64,000 nt of DNA from Hippopus hippopus (taxonomy: Eukaryota > Mollusca > Bivalvia > Cardiida > Cardiidae): contig OX328109.1 of NCBI GenBank assembly GCA_946811185.2, positions 31,542,129-31,606,128 of the forward strand, in the 5' to 3' direction. Shown piece by piece: positions 8,040 through 21,685 of this stretch. The notes under the pieces were generated by a model, which had not been told where the DNA came from, did no database searches, and worked only from the letters and a program-made list of their open reading frames with translations. The translations under genes and the position numbers were made by a program. Every line of letters begins with the position of its first letter. Positions within the stretch are counted from its first letter, which is position 1.

Positions 8040-10842
8040 CAGAAAATAGTGTCACAAGTGGCTAAAAAAGACTGAAAACTCTTTCAGTAACAACTGATTT
8101 CTATTGCTTAAATCAAAGAAAGGGAACTGAGTTTTATTTTTTTTCTATCTCTTCATACGGCGACAAGAAACCCAGTTACATTGACTACCAACTCATGTGC
8201 CAGTTACGCGCCCGCGGAAACATGAAAAATCAACTTACGGCACATTCCATAGCAGACGACACCTGTTGCTTAAGTCAAATATAGGGAACAAGTTTTTTTC
8301 CTTTTCTCTTACTAGGGCCATTGAATTGGTTATGATGACTATTCCACCCATGCGTGACCATTACGTGCTGCGCATAAAACCATAAAATCAACTTGGACAC
8401 TTTCGGAGGCAACTGATACCTTTTGCACAAATCAAAGAAAGGTAAACCAAATTCGTTTTCTTACCAGGATCACGAAAAACATTGAACCAATTTTGGTGAC
8501 CGCGTGAGTCATAAGTCGATTTTATGTTTAACCACTGCGCAAAAACATAGATTCAGAAGCAACTGGTTGCTGTTGCATAAACTTTTTCCAATAAGAAATC
8601 TTGTTCTTGTTTGAAGAATTTAGAAATAGGCCAATGAAAAACAATAAGATGTAAGAATAACTAATAATAAAAACAGATAAAATGGCAAAGTTGGGGATTC
8701 AACCTCTGACCATCAGGACCCAAAAAAGGTCTTGGTGCAGGGGTCTAACCCTCTTTGCCATTGAATAGGCTGAAATGACCCGAAGAATTAACATAGATAT
8801 ACAGAGATTTCCCCCCCTTCCAATCAGCCAATCAAATCTCAGGCCTCTCTTAAATTATCCAATCACAGAAGCTTTTAGAAAATCAAAATGGCGTCCAATC
8901 AGCCAATGAAATCTCAGCTTTCTCTTCAAATTATCCAATCAGAAAAGCTTTGAGAAAATCAAAATTGCGCCCAATCAGCCAATCAAATCGCAGACACACC
9001 TCCACAGTCATCTAATCAGAAAGCTTTGAGCCATTTGAAATGGCGCCCGAAAATATCGATAGAAAACAGTGAACAAAAATCGGCATAAAAGTGGATTTTA
9101 TGTCTTCTTTGAAGGCTGTTATGCAGTCCTTGGCAAACTGCCATGCATGCACCCACCACATATGCCAGATTTCACTGAAAATGGGCGAAAATTTACGAAA
9201 ACAGGGTGACAGAAGACCTTGGTTTGGTGCCTTCTAGCACCTTGCAAGAGTCACTTCCCCTGATCCCTTAATCCCTTGATTCAATTTGCTTTTCTAATTC
9301 AGGCCAACTCCAATACTGCACATTGATACTTTGAATATGCTAAGATGATCAATGTACAGTGTAGAATCCCCAGAAAATAATGTCACAAGTGGCTAAAATA
9401 GACTGAAAACTCTTTCAGTAGCAGCTGCTTCCTATTGCGTAAATCAAACAAAGGGAACTAAATTTTTATTTTTTTTTAATCTCTTTGTACCGTGACAAGA
9501 AACCAAATTACGTTGACTACCGTCTCATACATGCCAGTTACGCACCCGCGAAAACATGAAAAATCGACTTATGGCACATTCCATAGCAGACGACAACTGT
9601 TGCATAAGTCAAATATAGGGAACAAGTTTTTTTCCTTTTCTCTTACTAGGGCCATTGAATTGGTTACTAACTCAGGCATGCTGCACATTGATACTTTTAA
9701 TATGCTAAGATGATCAATGTACAGTGTAGAATCCCCAGAAAATAATGTCACAAGTAGCTAAAAAAGACTGAAAAATCTTTCAGTAGCAACTGCTTCCTAT
9801 TGCATAAATCAAAGAAAGGGAACTAAATTTTTATTTATTTTTTTTAATCTCTTTATACCGTGACAAGAAACCAAGTTACGATGACTACCGTCTTGTACGT
9901 GCCAGTTACGTGCCCGCGAAAACATGAAAAATCGACTTACAGCACATTCCATAGCAGACAACAACTGTTTGCTTAAATCAAGTATAGGGAACAAGTTTTT
10001 TTCCTTTTCTCTTACTAGGGCCATTGAATTGGTTACTAACTCAGGCATGCTGCACATTGATACTTTTAATATGCTAAGATGATCAATATACAGTGTAGAA
10101 TCCCCAGAAAATAATGTCACAAGTAGCTAAAAAAGACTGAAAAATCTTTCAGTAGCAACTGCTTCCTATTGCATAAATCAAAGAAAGGGAACTAAATTTT
10201 TATTTATTTTTTTTCAATCTCTTTATACCGTGACAAGAAACCAAGTTACGATGACTACCGTCTTGTACGTGCCAGTTATGTGCCCGCGAAAACATGAAAA
10301 ATCGACTTACGGCACATTCCATAGCAGACAACAACTGTTGCTTAAATCAAGTATAGGGAACAAGTTTTTTTCCTTTTCTCTTACTAGGGCCATTGAATTG
10401 GTTACTAACTCAGGCATGCTGCACATTGATACTTTTAATATGCTAAGATGATCAATATACAGTGTAGAATCCCCAGAAAATAATGTCACAAGTAGCTAAA
10501 TAAGACTGAAAAATCTTTCAGTAGCAACTGCTTCCTATTGCATAAATCAAAGAAAGGGAACTAAATTTTTATTTATTATTTTTTAATCTCTTTATACCGT
10601 GACAAGAAACCAAGTTACGATGACTACCGTCTTGTACGTGCCAGTTACGTGCCCGCGAAAACATGAAAAATCGACTTACAGCACATTCCATAGCAGACAA
10701 CAACTGTTGCTTAAATCAAGTATAGGGAACAAGTTTTTTTCCTTTTCTCTTACTAGGGCCATTGAATTGGTTACTAACTCAGGCATGCTGCACATTGATA
10801 CTTTTAATATGCTAAGATGATCAATGTACAGTGTGGAAATCC
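8040..10842 (+). repeat. HOR unit 4, full (2803 bp)
   Basis: Canonical order. The ninth CCAAT box of the cluster is destroyed by C-to-T at 9013 (CTAAT), the only lost CCAAT I found in the window. Other differences include ggttatgatgac near 8333 in A, gttatgtgccc near 10279 in D, and the E type with an interrupted T tract (as units 1, 7 and 9). Palindrome 8681-8762, CCAAT block 8820-9046. Confidence 0.95.
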
Positions 10843-13276
10843 CAGAAAATAGTGTCACAAGTGGCTAAAAAAGACTCAAAACTCTTTCAGTAACAACTGA
10901 TTTCTATTGCTTAAATCAAAGAAAGGGAACTGAATTTTATTTTTTTTCTATCTCTTCATACGGCGACAAGAAACCCAGTTACATTGACTACCAACTCATG
11001 TGCCAGTTACGCGCCCGCGGAAACATGAAAAATCAACTTACGGCACATTCCATAGCAGACGACACCTGTTGCTTAAGTCAAATATAGGGAACAAGTTTTT
11101 TTCCTTTTCTCTTACTAGGGCCATTGAATTGGTTACGATGACTATTCCACCCATGCGTGACCATTACGTGCTGCGCATAAAATCATAAAATCAACTTGGA
11201 CACTTTCGGAGGCAACTGATACCTTTTGCACAAATCAAAGAAAGGTAAACCAAATTCGTTTTCTTACCAGGATCACGAAAAACATTGAACCAATTTTGGT
11301 GACCGCGTGAGTCATAAGTCGATTTTATGTTTAACCACTGCGCAAAAACATAGATTCAGAAGCAACTGGTTGCTGTTGCATAAACTTTTTCCAATAAGAA
11401 ATCTTGTTCTTGTTTGAAGAATTTAGAAATAGGCCAATGAAAAACAATAAGATGTAAGAATAACTAATAATAAAAACAGATAAAATGGCAAAGTTGGGGA
11501 TTCAACCTCTGACCATCAGGACCCAAAAAAGGTCTTGGTGCAGGGGTCTAACCCTCTTTGCCATTGAATAGGCTGAAATGACCCGAAGAATTAACATAGA
11601 TATACAGAGATTTCCCCCCCTTCCAATCAGCCAATCAAATCTCAGGCCTCTCTTAAATTATCCAATCACAGAAGCTTTTAGAAAATCAAAATGGCGTCCA
11701 ATCAGCCAATGAAATCTCAGCTTTCTCTTCAAATTATCCAATCAGAAAAGCTTTGAGAAAATCAAAATTGCGCCCAATCAGCCAATCAAATCGCAGACAC
11801 ACCTCCACAGTCATCCAATCAGAAAGCTTTGAGCCATTTGAAATGGCGCCCGAAAATATCGATAGAAAACAGTGAACAAAAATCGGCATAAAAGTGGATT
11901 TTATGTCTTCTTTGAAGGCTGTTATGCAGTCCTTGGCAAACTGCCATGCATGCACCCACCACATATGCCAGATTTCACTGAAAATGGGCGAAAATTTACG
12001 AAAACAGGGTGACAGAAGACCTTGGTTTGGTGCCTTCTAGCACCTTGCAAGAGTCACTTCCCCTGATCCCTTAATCCCTTGATTCAATTTGCTTTTCTAA
12101 TTCAGGCCAACTCCAATACTGCACATTGATACTTTGAATATGCTAAGATGATCAATGTACAGTGTAGAATCCCCAGAAAATAATGTCACAAGTGGCTAAA
12201 ATAGACTGAAAACTCTTTCAGTAGCAGCTGCTTCCTATTGCGTAAATCAAACAAAGGGAACTAAATTTTTATTTTTTTTTAATCTCTTTGTACCGTGACA
12301 AGAAACCAAATTACGTTGACTACCGTCTCATACATGCCAGTTACGCACCCGCGAAAACATGAAAAATCGACTTATGGCACATTCCATAGCAGACGACAAC
12401 TGTTGCATAAGTCAAATATAGGGAACAAGTTTTTTTCCTTTTCTCTTACTAGGGCCATTGAATTGGTTACTAACTCAGGCATGCTGCACATTGATACTTT
12501 TAATATGCTAAGATGATCAATGTACAGTGTAGAATCCCCAGAAAATAATGTCACAAGTAGCTAAAAAAGACTGAAAAATCTTTCAGTAGCAACTGCTTCC
12601 TATTGCATAAATCAAAGAAAGGGAACTAAATTTTTATTTATTTTTTTTAATCTCTTTATACCGTGACAAGAAACCAAGTTACGATGACTACCGTCTTGTA
12701 CGTGCCAGTTACGTGCCCGCGAAAACATGAAAAATCGACTTACAGCACATTCCATAGCAGACAACAACTGTTTGCTTAAATCAAGTATAGGGAACAAGTT
12801 TTTTTCCTTTTCTCTTACTAGGGCCATTGAATTGGTTACTAACTCAGGCATGCTGCACATTGATACTTTTAATATGCTAAGATGATCAATATACAGTGTA
12901 GAATCCCCAGAAAATAATGTCACAAGTAGCTAAAAAAGACTGAAAAATCTTTCAGTAGCAACTGCTTCCTATTGCATAAATCAAAGAAAGGGAACTAAAT
13001 TTTTATTTATTTTTTTTTAATCTCTTTATACCGTGACAAGAAACCAAGTTACGATGACTACCGTCTTGTACGTGCCAGTTACGTGCCCGCGAAAACATGA
13101 AAAATCGACTTACGGCACATTCCATAGCAGACAACAACTGTTGCTTAAATCAAGTATAGGGAACAAGTTTTTTTCCTTTTCTCTTACTAGGGCCATTGAA
13201 TTGGTTACTAACTCAGGCATGCTGCACATTGATACTTTTAATATGCTAAGATGATCAATGTACAGTGTGGAAATCC
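10843..13276 (+). repeat. HOR unit 5, short four-subunit unit A-B-C-E (2434 bp)
   Basis: A 10843-12173, B 12174-12538, C 12539-12907 and a last subunit 12908-13276 with an E-type head and E end. A complete D equivalent is missing, so the junction falls between C and E, a different breakpoint from unit 2. The dyad at the start of A is broken by G-to-C at 10877. Confidence 0.92.
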
Positions 13277-16080
13277 CAGAAAATAGTGTCACAAGTGGCT
13301 AAAAAAGACTGAAAACTCTTTCAGTAACAACTGATTTCTATTGCTTAAATCAAAGAAAGGGAACTGAATTTTATTTTTTTTTCTATCTCTTCATACGGCA
13401 ACAAGAAACCCAGTTACATTGACTACCAACTCATGTGCCAGTTACGCGCCCGCGGAAACATGAAAAATCAACTTACGGCACATTCCATAGCAGACGACAC
13501 CTGTTGCTTAAGTCAAATATAGGGAACAAGTTTTTTTCCTTTTCTCTTACTAGGGCCATTGAATTGGTTACGATGACTATTCCACCCATGCGTGACCATT
13601 ACGTGCTGCGCATAAAATCATAAAATCAACTTGGACACTTTCGGAGGCAACTGATACCTTTTGCACAAATCAAAGAAAGGTAAACCAAATTCGTTTTCTT
13701 ACCAGGATCACGAAAAACATTGAACCAATTTTGGTGACCGCGTGAGTCATAAGTCGATTTTATGTTTAACCACTGCGCAAAAACATAGATTCAGAAGCAA
13801 CTGGTTGCTGTTGCATAAACTTTTTCCAATAAGAAATCTTGTTCTTGTTTGAAGAATTTAGAAATAGGCCAATGAAAAACAATAAGATGTAAGAATAACT
13901 AATAATAAAAACAGATAAAATGGCAAAGTTGGGGATTCAACCTCTGACCATCAGGACCCAAAAAAGGTCTTGGTGCAGGGGTCTAACCCTCTTTGCCATT
14001 GAATAGGCTGAAATGACCCGAAGAATTAACATAGATATACAGAGATTTCCCCCCCTTCCAATCAGCCAATCAAATCTCAGGCCTCTCTTAAATTATCCAA
14101 TCACAGAAGCTTTTAGAAAATCAAAATGGCGTCCAATCAGCCAATGAAATCTCAGCTTTCTCTTCAAATTATCCAATCAGAAAAGCTTTGAGAAAATCAA
14201 AATTGCGCCCAATCAGCCAATCAAATCGCAGACACACCTCCACAGTCATCCAATCAGAAAGCTTTGAGCCATTTGAAATGGCGCCCGAAAATATCGATAG
14301 AAAACAGTGAACAAAAATCGGCATAAAAGTGGATTTTATGTCTTCTTTGAAGGCTGTTATGCAGTCCTTGGCAAACTGCCATGCATGCACCCACCACATA
14401 TGCCAGATTTCACTGAAAATGGGCGAAAATTTACGAAAACAGGGTGACAGAAGACCTTGGTTTGGTGCCTTCTAGCACCTTGCAAGAGTCACTTCCCCTG
14501 ATCCCTTAATCCCTTGATTCAATTTGCTTTTCTAATTCAGGCCAACTCCAATACTGCACATTGATACTTTGAATATGCTAAGATGATCAATGTACAGTGT
14601 AGAATCCCCAGAAAATAATGTCACAAGTGGCTAAAATAGACTGAAAACTCTTTCAGTAGCAGCTGCTTCCTATTGCGTAAATCAAACAAAGGGAACTAAA
14701 TTTTTATTTTTTTTTAATCTCTTTGTACCGTGACAAGAAACCAAATTACGTTGACTACCGTCTCATACATGCCAGTTACGCACCCGCGAAAACATGAAAA
14801 ATCGACTTATGGCACATTCCATAGCAGACGACAACTGTTGCATAAGTCAAATATAGGGAACAAGTTTTTTTCCTTTTCTCTTACTAGGGCCATTGAATTG
14901 GTTACTAACTCAGGCATGCTGCACATTGATACTTTTAATATGCTAAGATGATCAATGTACAGTGTAGAATCCCCAGAAAATAATGTCACAAGTAGCTAAA
15001 AAAGACTGAAAAATCTTTCAGTAGCAACTGCTTCCTATTGCATAAATCAAAGAAAGGGAACTAAATTTTTATTTATTTTTTTTAATCTCTTTATACCGTG
15101 ACAAGAAACCAAGTTACGATGACTACCGTCTTGTACGTGCCAGTTACGTGCCCGCGAAAACATGAAAAATCGACTTACAGCACATTCCATAGCAGACAAC
15201 AACTGTTTGCTTAAATCAAGTATAGGGAACAAGTTTTTTTCCTTTTCTCTTACTAGGGCCATTGAATTGGTTACTAACTCAGGCATGCTGCACATTGATA
15301 CTTTTAATATGCTAAGATGATCAATATACAGTGTAGAATCCCCAGAAAATAATGTCACAAGTAGCTAAAAAAGACTGAAAAATCTTTCAGTAGCAACTGC
15401 TTCCTATTGCATAAATCAAAGAAAGGGAACTAAATTTTTATTTATTTTTTTTCAATCTCTTTATACCGTGACAAGAAACCAAGTTACGATGACTACCGTC
15501 TTGTACGTGCCAGTTACGTGCCCGCGAAAACATGAAAAATCGACTTACGGCACATTCCATAGCAGACAACAACTGTTGCTTAAATCAAGTATAGGGAACA
15601 AGTTTTTTTCCTTTTCTCTTACTAGGGCCATTGAATTGGTTACTAACTCAGGCATGCTGCACATTGATACTTTTAATATGCTAAGATGATCAATATACAG
15701 TGTAGAATCCCCAGAAAATAATGTCACAAGTAGCTAAAAAAGACTGAAAAATCTTTCAGTAGCAACTGCTTCCTATTGCATAAATCAAAGAAAGGGAACT
15801 AAATTTTTATTTATTTTTTTTTAATCTCTTTATACCGTGACAAGAAACCAAGTTACGATGACTACCGTCTTGTACGTGCCAGTTACGTGCCCGCGAAAAC
15901 ATGAAAAATCGACTTACGGCACATTCCATAGCAGACAACAACTGTTGCTTAAATCAAGTATAGGGAACAAGTTTTTTTCCTTTTCTCTTACTAGGGCCAT
16001 TGAATTGGTTACTAACTCAGGCATGCTGCACATTGATACTTTTAATATGCTAAGATGATCAATGTACAGTGTGGAAATCC
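13277..16080 (+). repeat. HOR unit 6, full (2804 bp)
   Basis: Canonical order with one extra T in the T tract of A (near 13380), which explains the 2804-bp length. It carries cggcaacaag near 13400, a variant otherwise seen only in unit 13, seven units away. Palindrome 13919-14000, CCAAT block 14058-14284. Confidence 0.95.
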
Positions 16081-18882
16081 CAGAAAATAGTGTCACAAGT
16101 GGCTAAAAAAGACTGAAAACTCTTTCAGTAACAACTGATTTCTATTGCTTAAATCAAAGAAAGGGAACTGAATTTTATTTTTTTTCTATCTCTTCATACG
16201 GCGACAAGAAACCCAGTTACATTGACTACCAACTCATGTGCCAGTTACGCGCCCGCGGAAACATGAAAAATCAACTTACGGCACATTCCATAGCAGACGA
16301 CACCTGTTGCTTAAGTCAAATATAGGGAACAAGTTTTTTTCCTTTTCTCTTACTAGGGCCATTGAATTGGTTACGATGACTATTCCACCCATGCGTGACC
16401 ATTACGTGCTGCGCATAAAATCATAAAATCAACTTGGACACTTTCGGAGGCAACTGATACCTTTTGCACAAATCAAAGAAAGGTAAACCAAATTCGTTTT
16501 CTTACCAGGATCACGAAAAACATTGAACCAATTTTGGTGACTGCGTGAGTCATAAGTCGATTTTATGTTTAACCACTGCGCAAAAACATAGATTCATAAG
16601 CAACTGGTTGCTGTTGCATAAACTTTTTCCAATAAGAAATCTTGTTCTTGTTTGAAGAATTTAGAAATAGGCCAATGAAAAACAATAAGATGTAAGAATA
16701 ACTAATAATAAAAACAGATAAAATGGCAAAGTTGGGGATTCAACCTCTGACCATCAGGACCCAAAAAAGGTCTTGGTGCAGGGGTCTAACCCTCTTTGCC
16801 ATTGAATAGGCTGAAATGACCCGAAGAATTAACATAGATATACAGAGATTTCCCCCCCTTCCAATCAGCCAATCAAATCTCAGGCCTCTCTTAAATTATC
16901 CAATCACAGAAGCTTTTAGAAAATCAAAATGGCGTCCAATCAGCCAATGAAATCTCAGCTTTCTCTTCAAATTATCCAATCAGAAAAGCTTTGAGAAAAT
17001 CAAAATTGCGCCCAATCAGCCAATCAAATCGCAGACACACCTCCACAGTCATCCAATCAGAAAGCTTTGAGCCATTTGAAATGGCGCCCGAAAATATCGA
17101 TAGAAAACAGTGAACAAAAATCGGCATAAAAGTGGATTTTATGTCTTCTTTGAAGGCTGTTATGCAGTCCTTGGCAAACTGCCATGCATGCACCCACCAC
17201 ATATGCCAGATTTCACTGAAAATGGGCGAAAATTTACGAAAACAGGGTGACAGAAGACCTTGGTTTGGTGCCTTCTAGCACCTTGCAAGAGTCACTTCCC
17301 CTGATCCCTTAATCCCTTGATTCAATTTGCTTTTCTAATTCAGGCCAACGCCAATACTGCACATTGATACTTTGAATATGCTAAGATGATCAATGTACAG
17401 TGTAGAATCCCCAGAAAATAATGTCACAAGTGGCTAAAATAGACTGAAAACTCTTTCAGTAGCAGCTGCTTCCTATTGCGTAAATCAAACAAAGGGAACT
17501 AAATTTTTATTTTTTTTTAATCTCTTTGTACCGTGACAAGAAACCAAATTACGTTGACTACCGTCTCATACATGCCAGTTACGCACCCGCGAAAACATGA
17601 AAAATCGACTTATGGCACATTCCATAGCAGACGACAACTGTTGCATAAGTCAAATATAGGGAACAAGTTTTTTTCCTTTTCTCTTACTAGGGCCATTGAA
17701 TTGGTTACTAACTCAGGCATGCTGCACATTGATACTTTTAATATGCTAAGATGATCAATGTACAGTGTAGAATCCCCAGAAAATAATGTCACAAGTAGCT
17801 AAAAAAGACTGAAAAATCTTTCAGTAGCAACTGCTTCCTATTGCATAAATCAAAGAAAGGGAACTAAATTTTTATTTATTTTTTTTAATCTCTTTATACC
17901 GTGACAAGAAACCAAGTTACGATGACTACCGTCTTGTACGTGCCAGTTACGTGCCCGCGAAAACATGAAAAATCGACTTACAGCACATTCCATAGCAGAC
18001 AACAACTGTTTGCTTAAATCAAGTATAGGGAACAAGTTTTTTTCCTTTTCTCTTACTAGGGCCATTGAATTGGTTACTAACTCAGGCATGCTGCACATTG
18101 ATACTTTTAATATGCTAAGATGATCAATATACAGTGTAGAATCCCCAGAAAATAATGTCACAAGTAGCTAAAAAAGACTGAAAACTCTTTCAGTAGCAAT
18201 TGCTTCCTATTGCATAAATCAAAGAAAGGGAACTAAATTTTTATTTATTTTTTTTCAATCTCTTTATACCGTGACAAGAAACCAAGTTACGATGACTACC
18301 GTCTTGTACGTGCCAGTTACGTGCCCGCGAAAACATGAAAAATCGACTTACGGCACATTCCATAGCAGACAACAACTGTTGCTTAAATCAAGTATAGGGA
18401 ACAAGTTTTTTTCCTTTTCTCTTACTAGGGCCATTGAATTGGTTACTAACTCAGGCATGCTGCACATTGATACTTTTAATATGCTAAGATGATCAATATA
18501 CAGTGTAGAATCCCCAGAAAATAATGTCACAAGTAGCAAAATAAGACTGAAAAATCTTTCAGTAGCAACTGCTTCCTATTGCATAAATCAAAGAAAGGGA
18601 ACTAAATTTTTATTTATTATTTTTTAATCTCTTTATACCGTGACAAGAAACCAAGTTACGATGACTACCGTCTTGTACGTGCCAGTTACGTGCCCGCGAA
18701 AACATGAAAAATCGACTTACGGCACATTCCATAGCAGACAACAACTGTTGCTTAAATCAAGTATAGGGAACAAGTTTTTTTCCTTTTCTCTTACTAGGGC
18801 CATTGAATTGGTTACTAACTCAGGCATGCTGCACATTGATACTTTTAATATGCTAAGATGATCAATGTACAGTGTGGAAATC
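16081..18882 (+). repeat. HOR unit 7, full (2802 bp), first half of duplicated block
   Basis: It shares a distinctive set of variants with unit 9: tgactgcgtgag in A, caacgccaat in the A tail, gcaattgc with aactctttcag in D, agtagcaaaataag at the start of E, the interrupted T tract in E, and a one-base deletion at the unit end (gtggaaatccag). The private substitution at 16597 is not in unit 9. Confidence 0.95.
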
Positions 18883-21685
18883 CAGAAAATAATGTCACAA
18901 GTGGCTAAAAAAGACTGAAAACTCTTTCAGTAACAACTGATTTCTATTGCTTAAATCAAAGAAAGGGAACTGAATTTTATTTTTTTTCTATCTCTTCATA
19001 CGGCGACAAGAAACCCAGTTACATTGACTACCAACTCATGTGCCAGTTACGCGCCCGCGGAAACATGAAAAATCAACTTACGGCACATTCCATAGCAGAC
19101 GACACCTGTTGCTTAAGTCAAATATAGGGAACAAGTTTTTTTCCTTTTCTCTTACTAGGGCCATTGAATTGGTTACGATGACTATTCCACCCATGCGTGA
19201 CCATTACGTGCTGCGCATAAAACCATAAAATCAACTTGGACACTTTCGGAGGCAACTGATACCTTTTGCACAAATCAAAGAAAGGTAAACCAAATTCGTT
19301 TTCTTACCAGGATCACGAAAAACATTGAACCAATTTTGGTGACCGCGTGAGTCATAAGTCGATTTTATGTTTAACCACTGCGCAAAAACATAGATTCAGA
19401 AGCAACTGGTTGCTGTTGCATAAACTTTTTCCAATAAGAAATCTTGTTCTTGTTTGAAGAATTTAGAAATAGGCCAATGAAAAACAATAAGATGTAAGAA
19501 TAACTAATAATAAAAACAGATAAAATGGCAAAGTTGGGGATTCAACCTCAGACCATCAGGACCCAAAAAAGGTCTTGGTGCAGGGGTCTAACCCTCTTTG
19601 CCATTGAATAGGCTGAAATGACCCGAAGAATTAACATAGATATACAGAGATTTCCCCCCCTTCCAATCAGCCAATCAAATCTCAGGCCTCTCTTAAATTA
19701 TCCAATCACAGAAGCTTTTAGAAAATCAAAATGGCGTCCAATCAGCCAATGAAATCTCAGCTTTCTCTTCAAATTATCCAATCAGAAAAGCTTTGAGAAA
19801 ATCAAAATTGCGCCCAATCAGCCAATCAAATCGCAGACACACCTCCACAGTCATCCAATCAGAAAGCTTTGAGCCATTTGAAATGGCGCCCGAAAATATC
19901 GATAGAAAACAGTGAACAAAAATCGGCATAAAAGTGGATTTTATGTCTTCTTTGAAGGCTGTTATGCAGTCCTTGGCAAACTGCCATGCATGCACCCACC
20001 ACATATGCCAGATTTCACTGAAAATGGGCGAAAATTTACGAAAACAGGGTGACAGAAGACCTTGGTTTGGTGCCTTCTAGCACCTTGCAAGAGTCACTTC
20101 CCCTGATCCCTTAATCCCTTGATTCAATTTGCTTTTCTAATTCAGGCCAACTCCAATACTGCACATTGATACTTTGAATATGCTAAGATGATCAATGTAC
20201 AGTGTAGAATCCCCAGAAAATAATGTCACAAGTGGCTAAAATAGACTGAAAACTCTTTCAGTAGCAGCTTCTTCCTATTGCGTAAATCAAACAAAGGGAA
20301 CTAAATTTTTATTTTTTTTTAATCTCTTTGTACCGTGACAAGAAACCAAATTACGTTGACTACCGTCTCATACATGCCAGTTACGCACCCGCGAAAACAT
20401 GAAAAATCGACTTATGGCACATTCCATAGCAGACGACAACTGTTGCATAAGTCAAATATAGGGAACAAGTTTTTTTCCTTTTCTCTTACTAGGGCCATTG
20501 AATTGGTTACTAACTCAGGCATGCTGCACATTGATACTTTTAATATGCTAAGATGATCAATGTACAGTGTAGAATCCCCAGAAAATAATGTCACAAGTAG
20601 CTAAAAAAGACTGAAAAATCTTTCAGTAGCAACTGCTTCCTATTGCATAAATCAAAGAAAGGGAACTAAATTTTTATTTATTTTTTTTAATCTCTTTATA
20701 CCGTGACAAGAAACCAAGTTACGATGACTACCGTCTTGTACGTGCCAGTTACGTGCCCGCGAAAACATGAAAAATCGACTTACAGCACATTCCATAGCAG
20801 ACAACAACTGTTTGCTTAAATCAAGTATAGGGAACAAGTTTTTTTCCTTTTCTCTTACTAGGGCCATTGAATTGGTTACTAACTCAGGCATGCTGCACAT
20901 TGATACTTTTAATATGCTAAGATGATCAATATACAGTGTAGAATCCCCAGAAAATAATGTCACAAGTAGCTAAAAAAGACTGAAAAATCTTTCAGTAGCA
21001 ACTGCTTCCTATTGCATAAATCAAAGAAAGGGAACTAAATTTTTATTTATTTTTTTTCAATCTCTTTATACCGTGACAAGAAACCAAGTTACGATGACTA
21101 CCGTCTTGTACGTGCCAGTTACGTGCCCGCGAAAACATGAAAAATCGACTTACGGCACATTCCATAGCAGACAACAACTGTTGCTTAAATCAAGTATAGG
21201 GAACAAGTTTTTTTCCTTTTCTCTTACTAGGGCCATTGAATTGGTTACTAACTCAGGCATGCTGCACATTGATACTTTTAATATGCTAAGATGATCAATA
21301 TACAGTGTAGAATCCCCAGAAAATAATGTCACAAGTAGCTAAAAAAGACTGAAAAATCTTTCAGTAGCAACTGCTTCCTATTGCATAAATCAAAGAAAGG
21401 GAACTAAATTTTTATTTATTTTTTTTTAATCTCTTTATACCGTGACAAGAAACCAAGTTACGATGACTACCGTCTTGTACGTGCCAGTTACGTGCCCGCG
21501 AAAACATGAAAAATCGACTTACGGCACATTCCATAGCAGACAACAACTGTTGCTTAAATCAAGTATAGGGAACAAGTTTTTTTCCTTTTCTCTTACTAGG
21601 GCCATTGAATTGGTTACTAACTCAGGCATGCTGCACATTGATACTTTTAATATGCTAAGATGATCAATGTACAGTGTGGAAATCC
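18883..21685 (+). repeat. HOR unit 8, full (2803 bp), second half of duplicated block
   Basis: It shares with unit 10 cctcagaccatc inside the palindrome (cctctgaccatc elsewhere) and gcagcttcttcc in B (gcagctgcttcc elsewhere). A begins with aaaataatg, as in units 1, 2 and 10, unlike its other neighbours. Confidence 0.95.
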
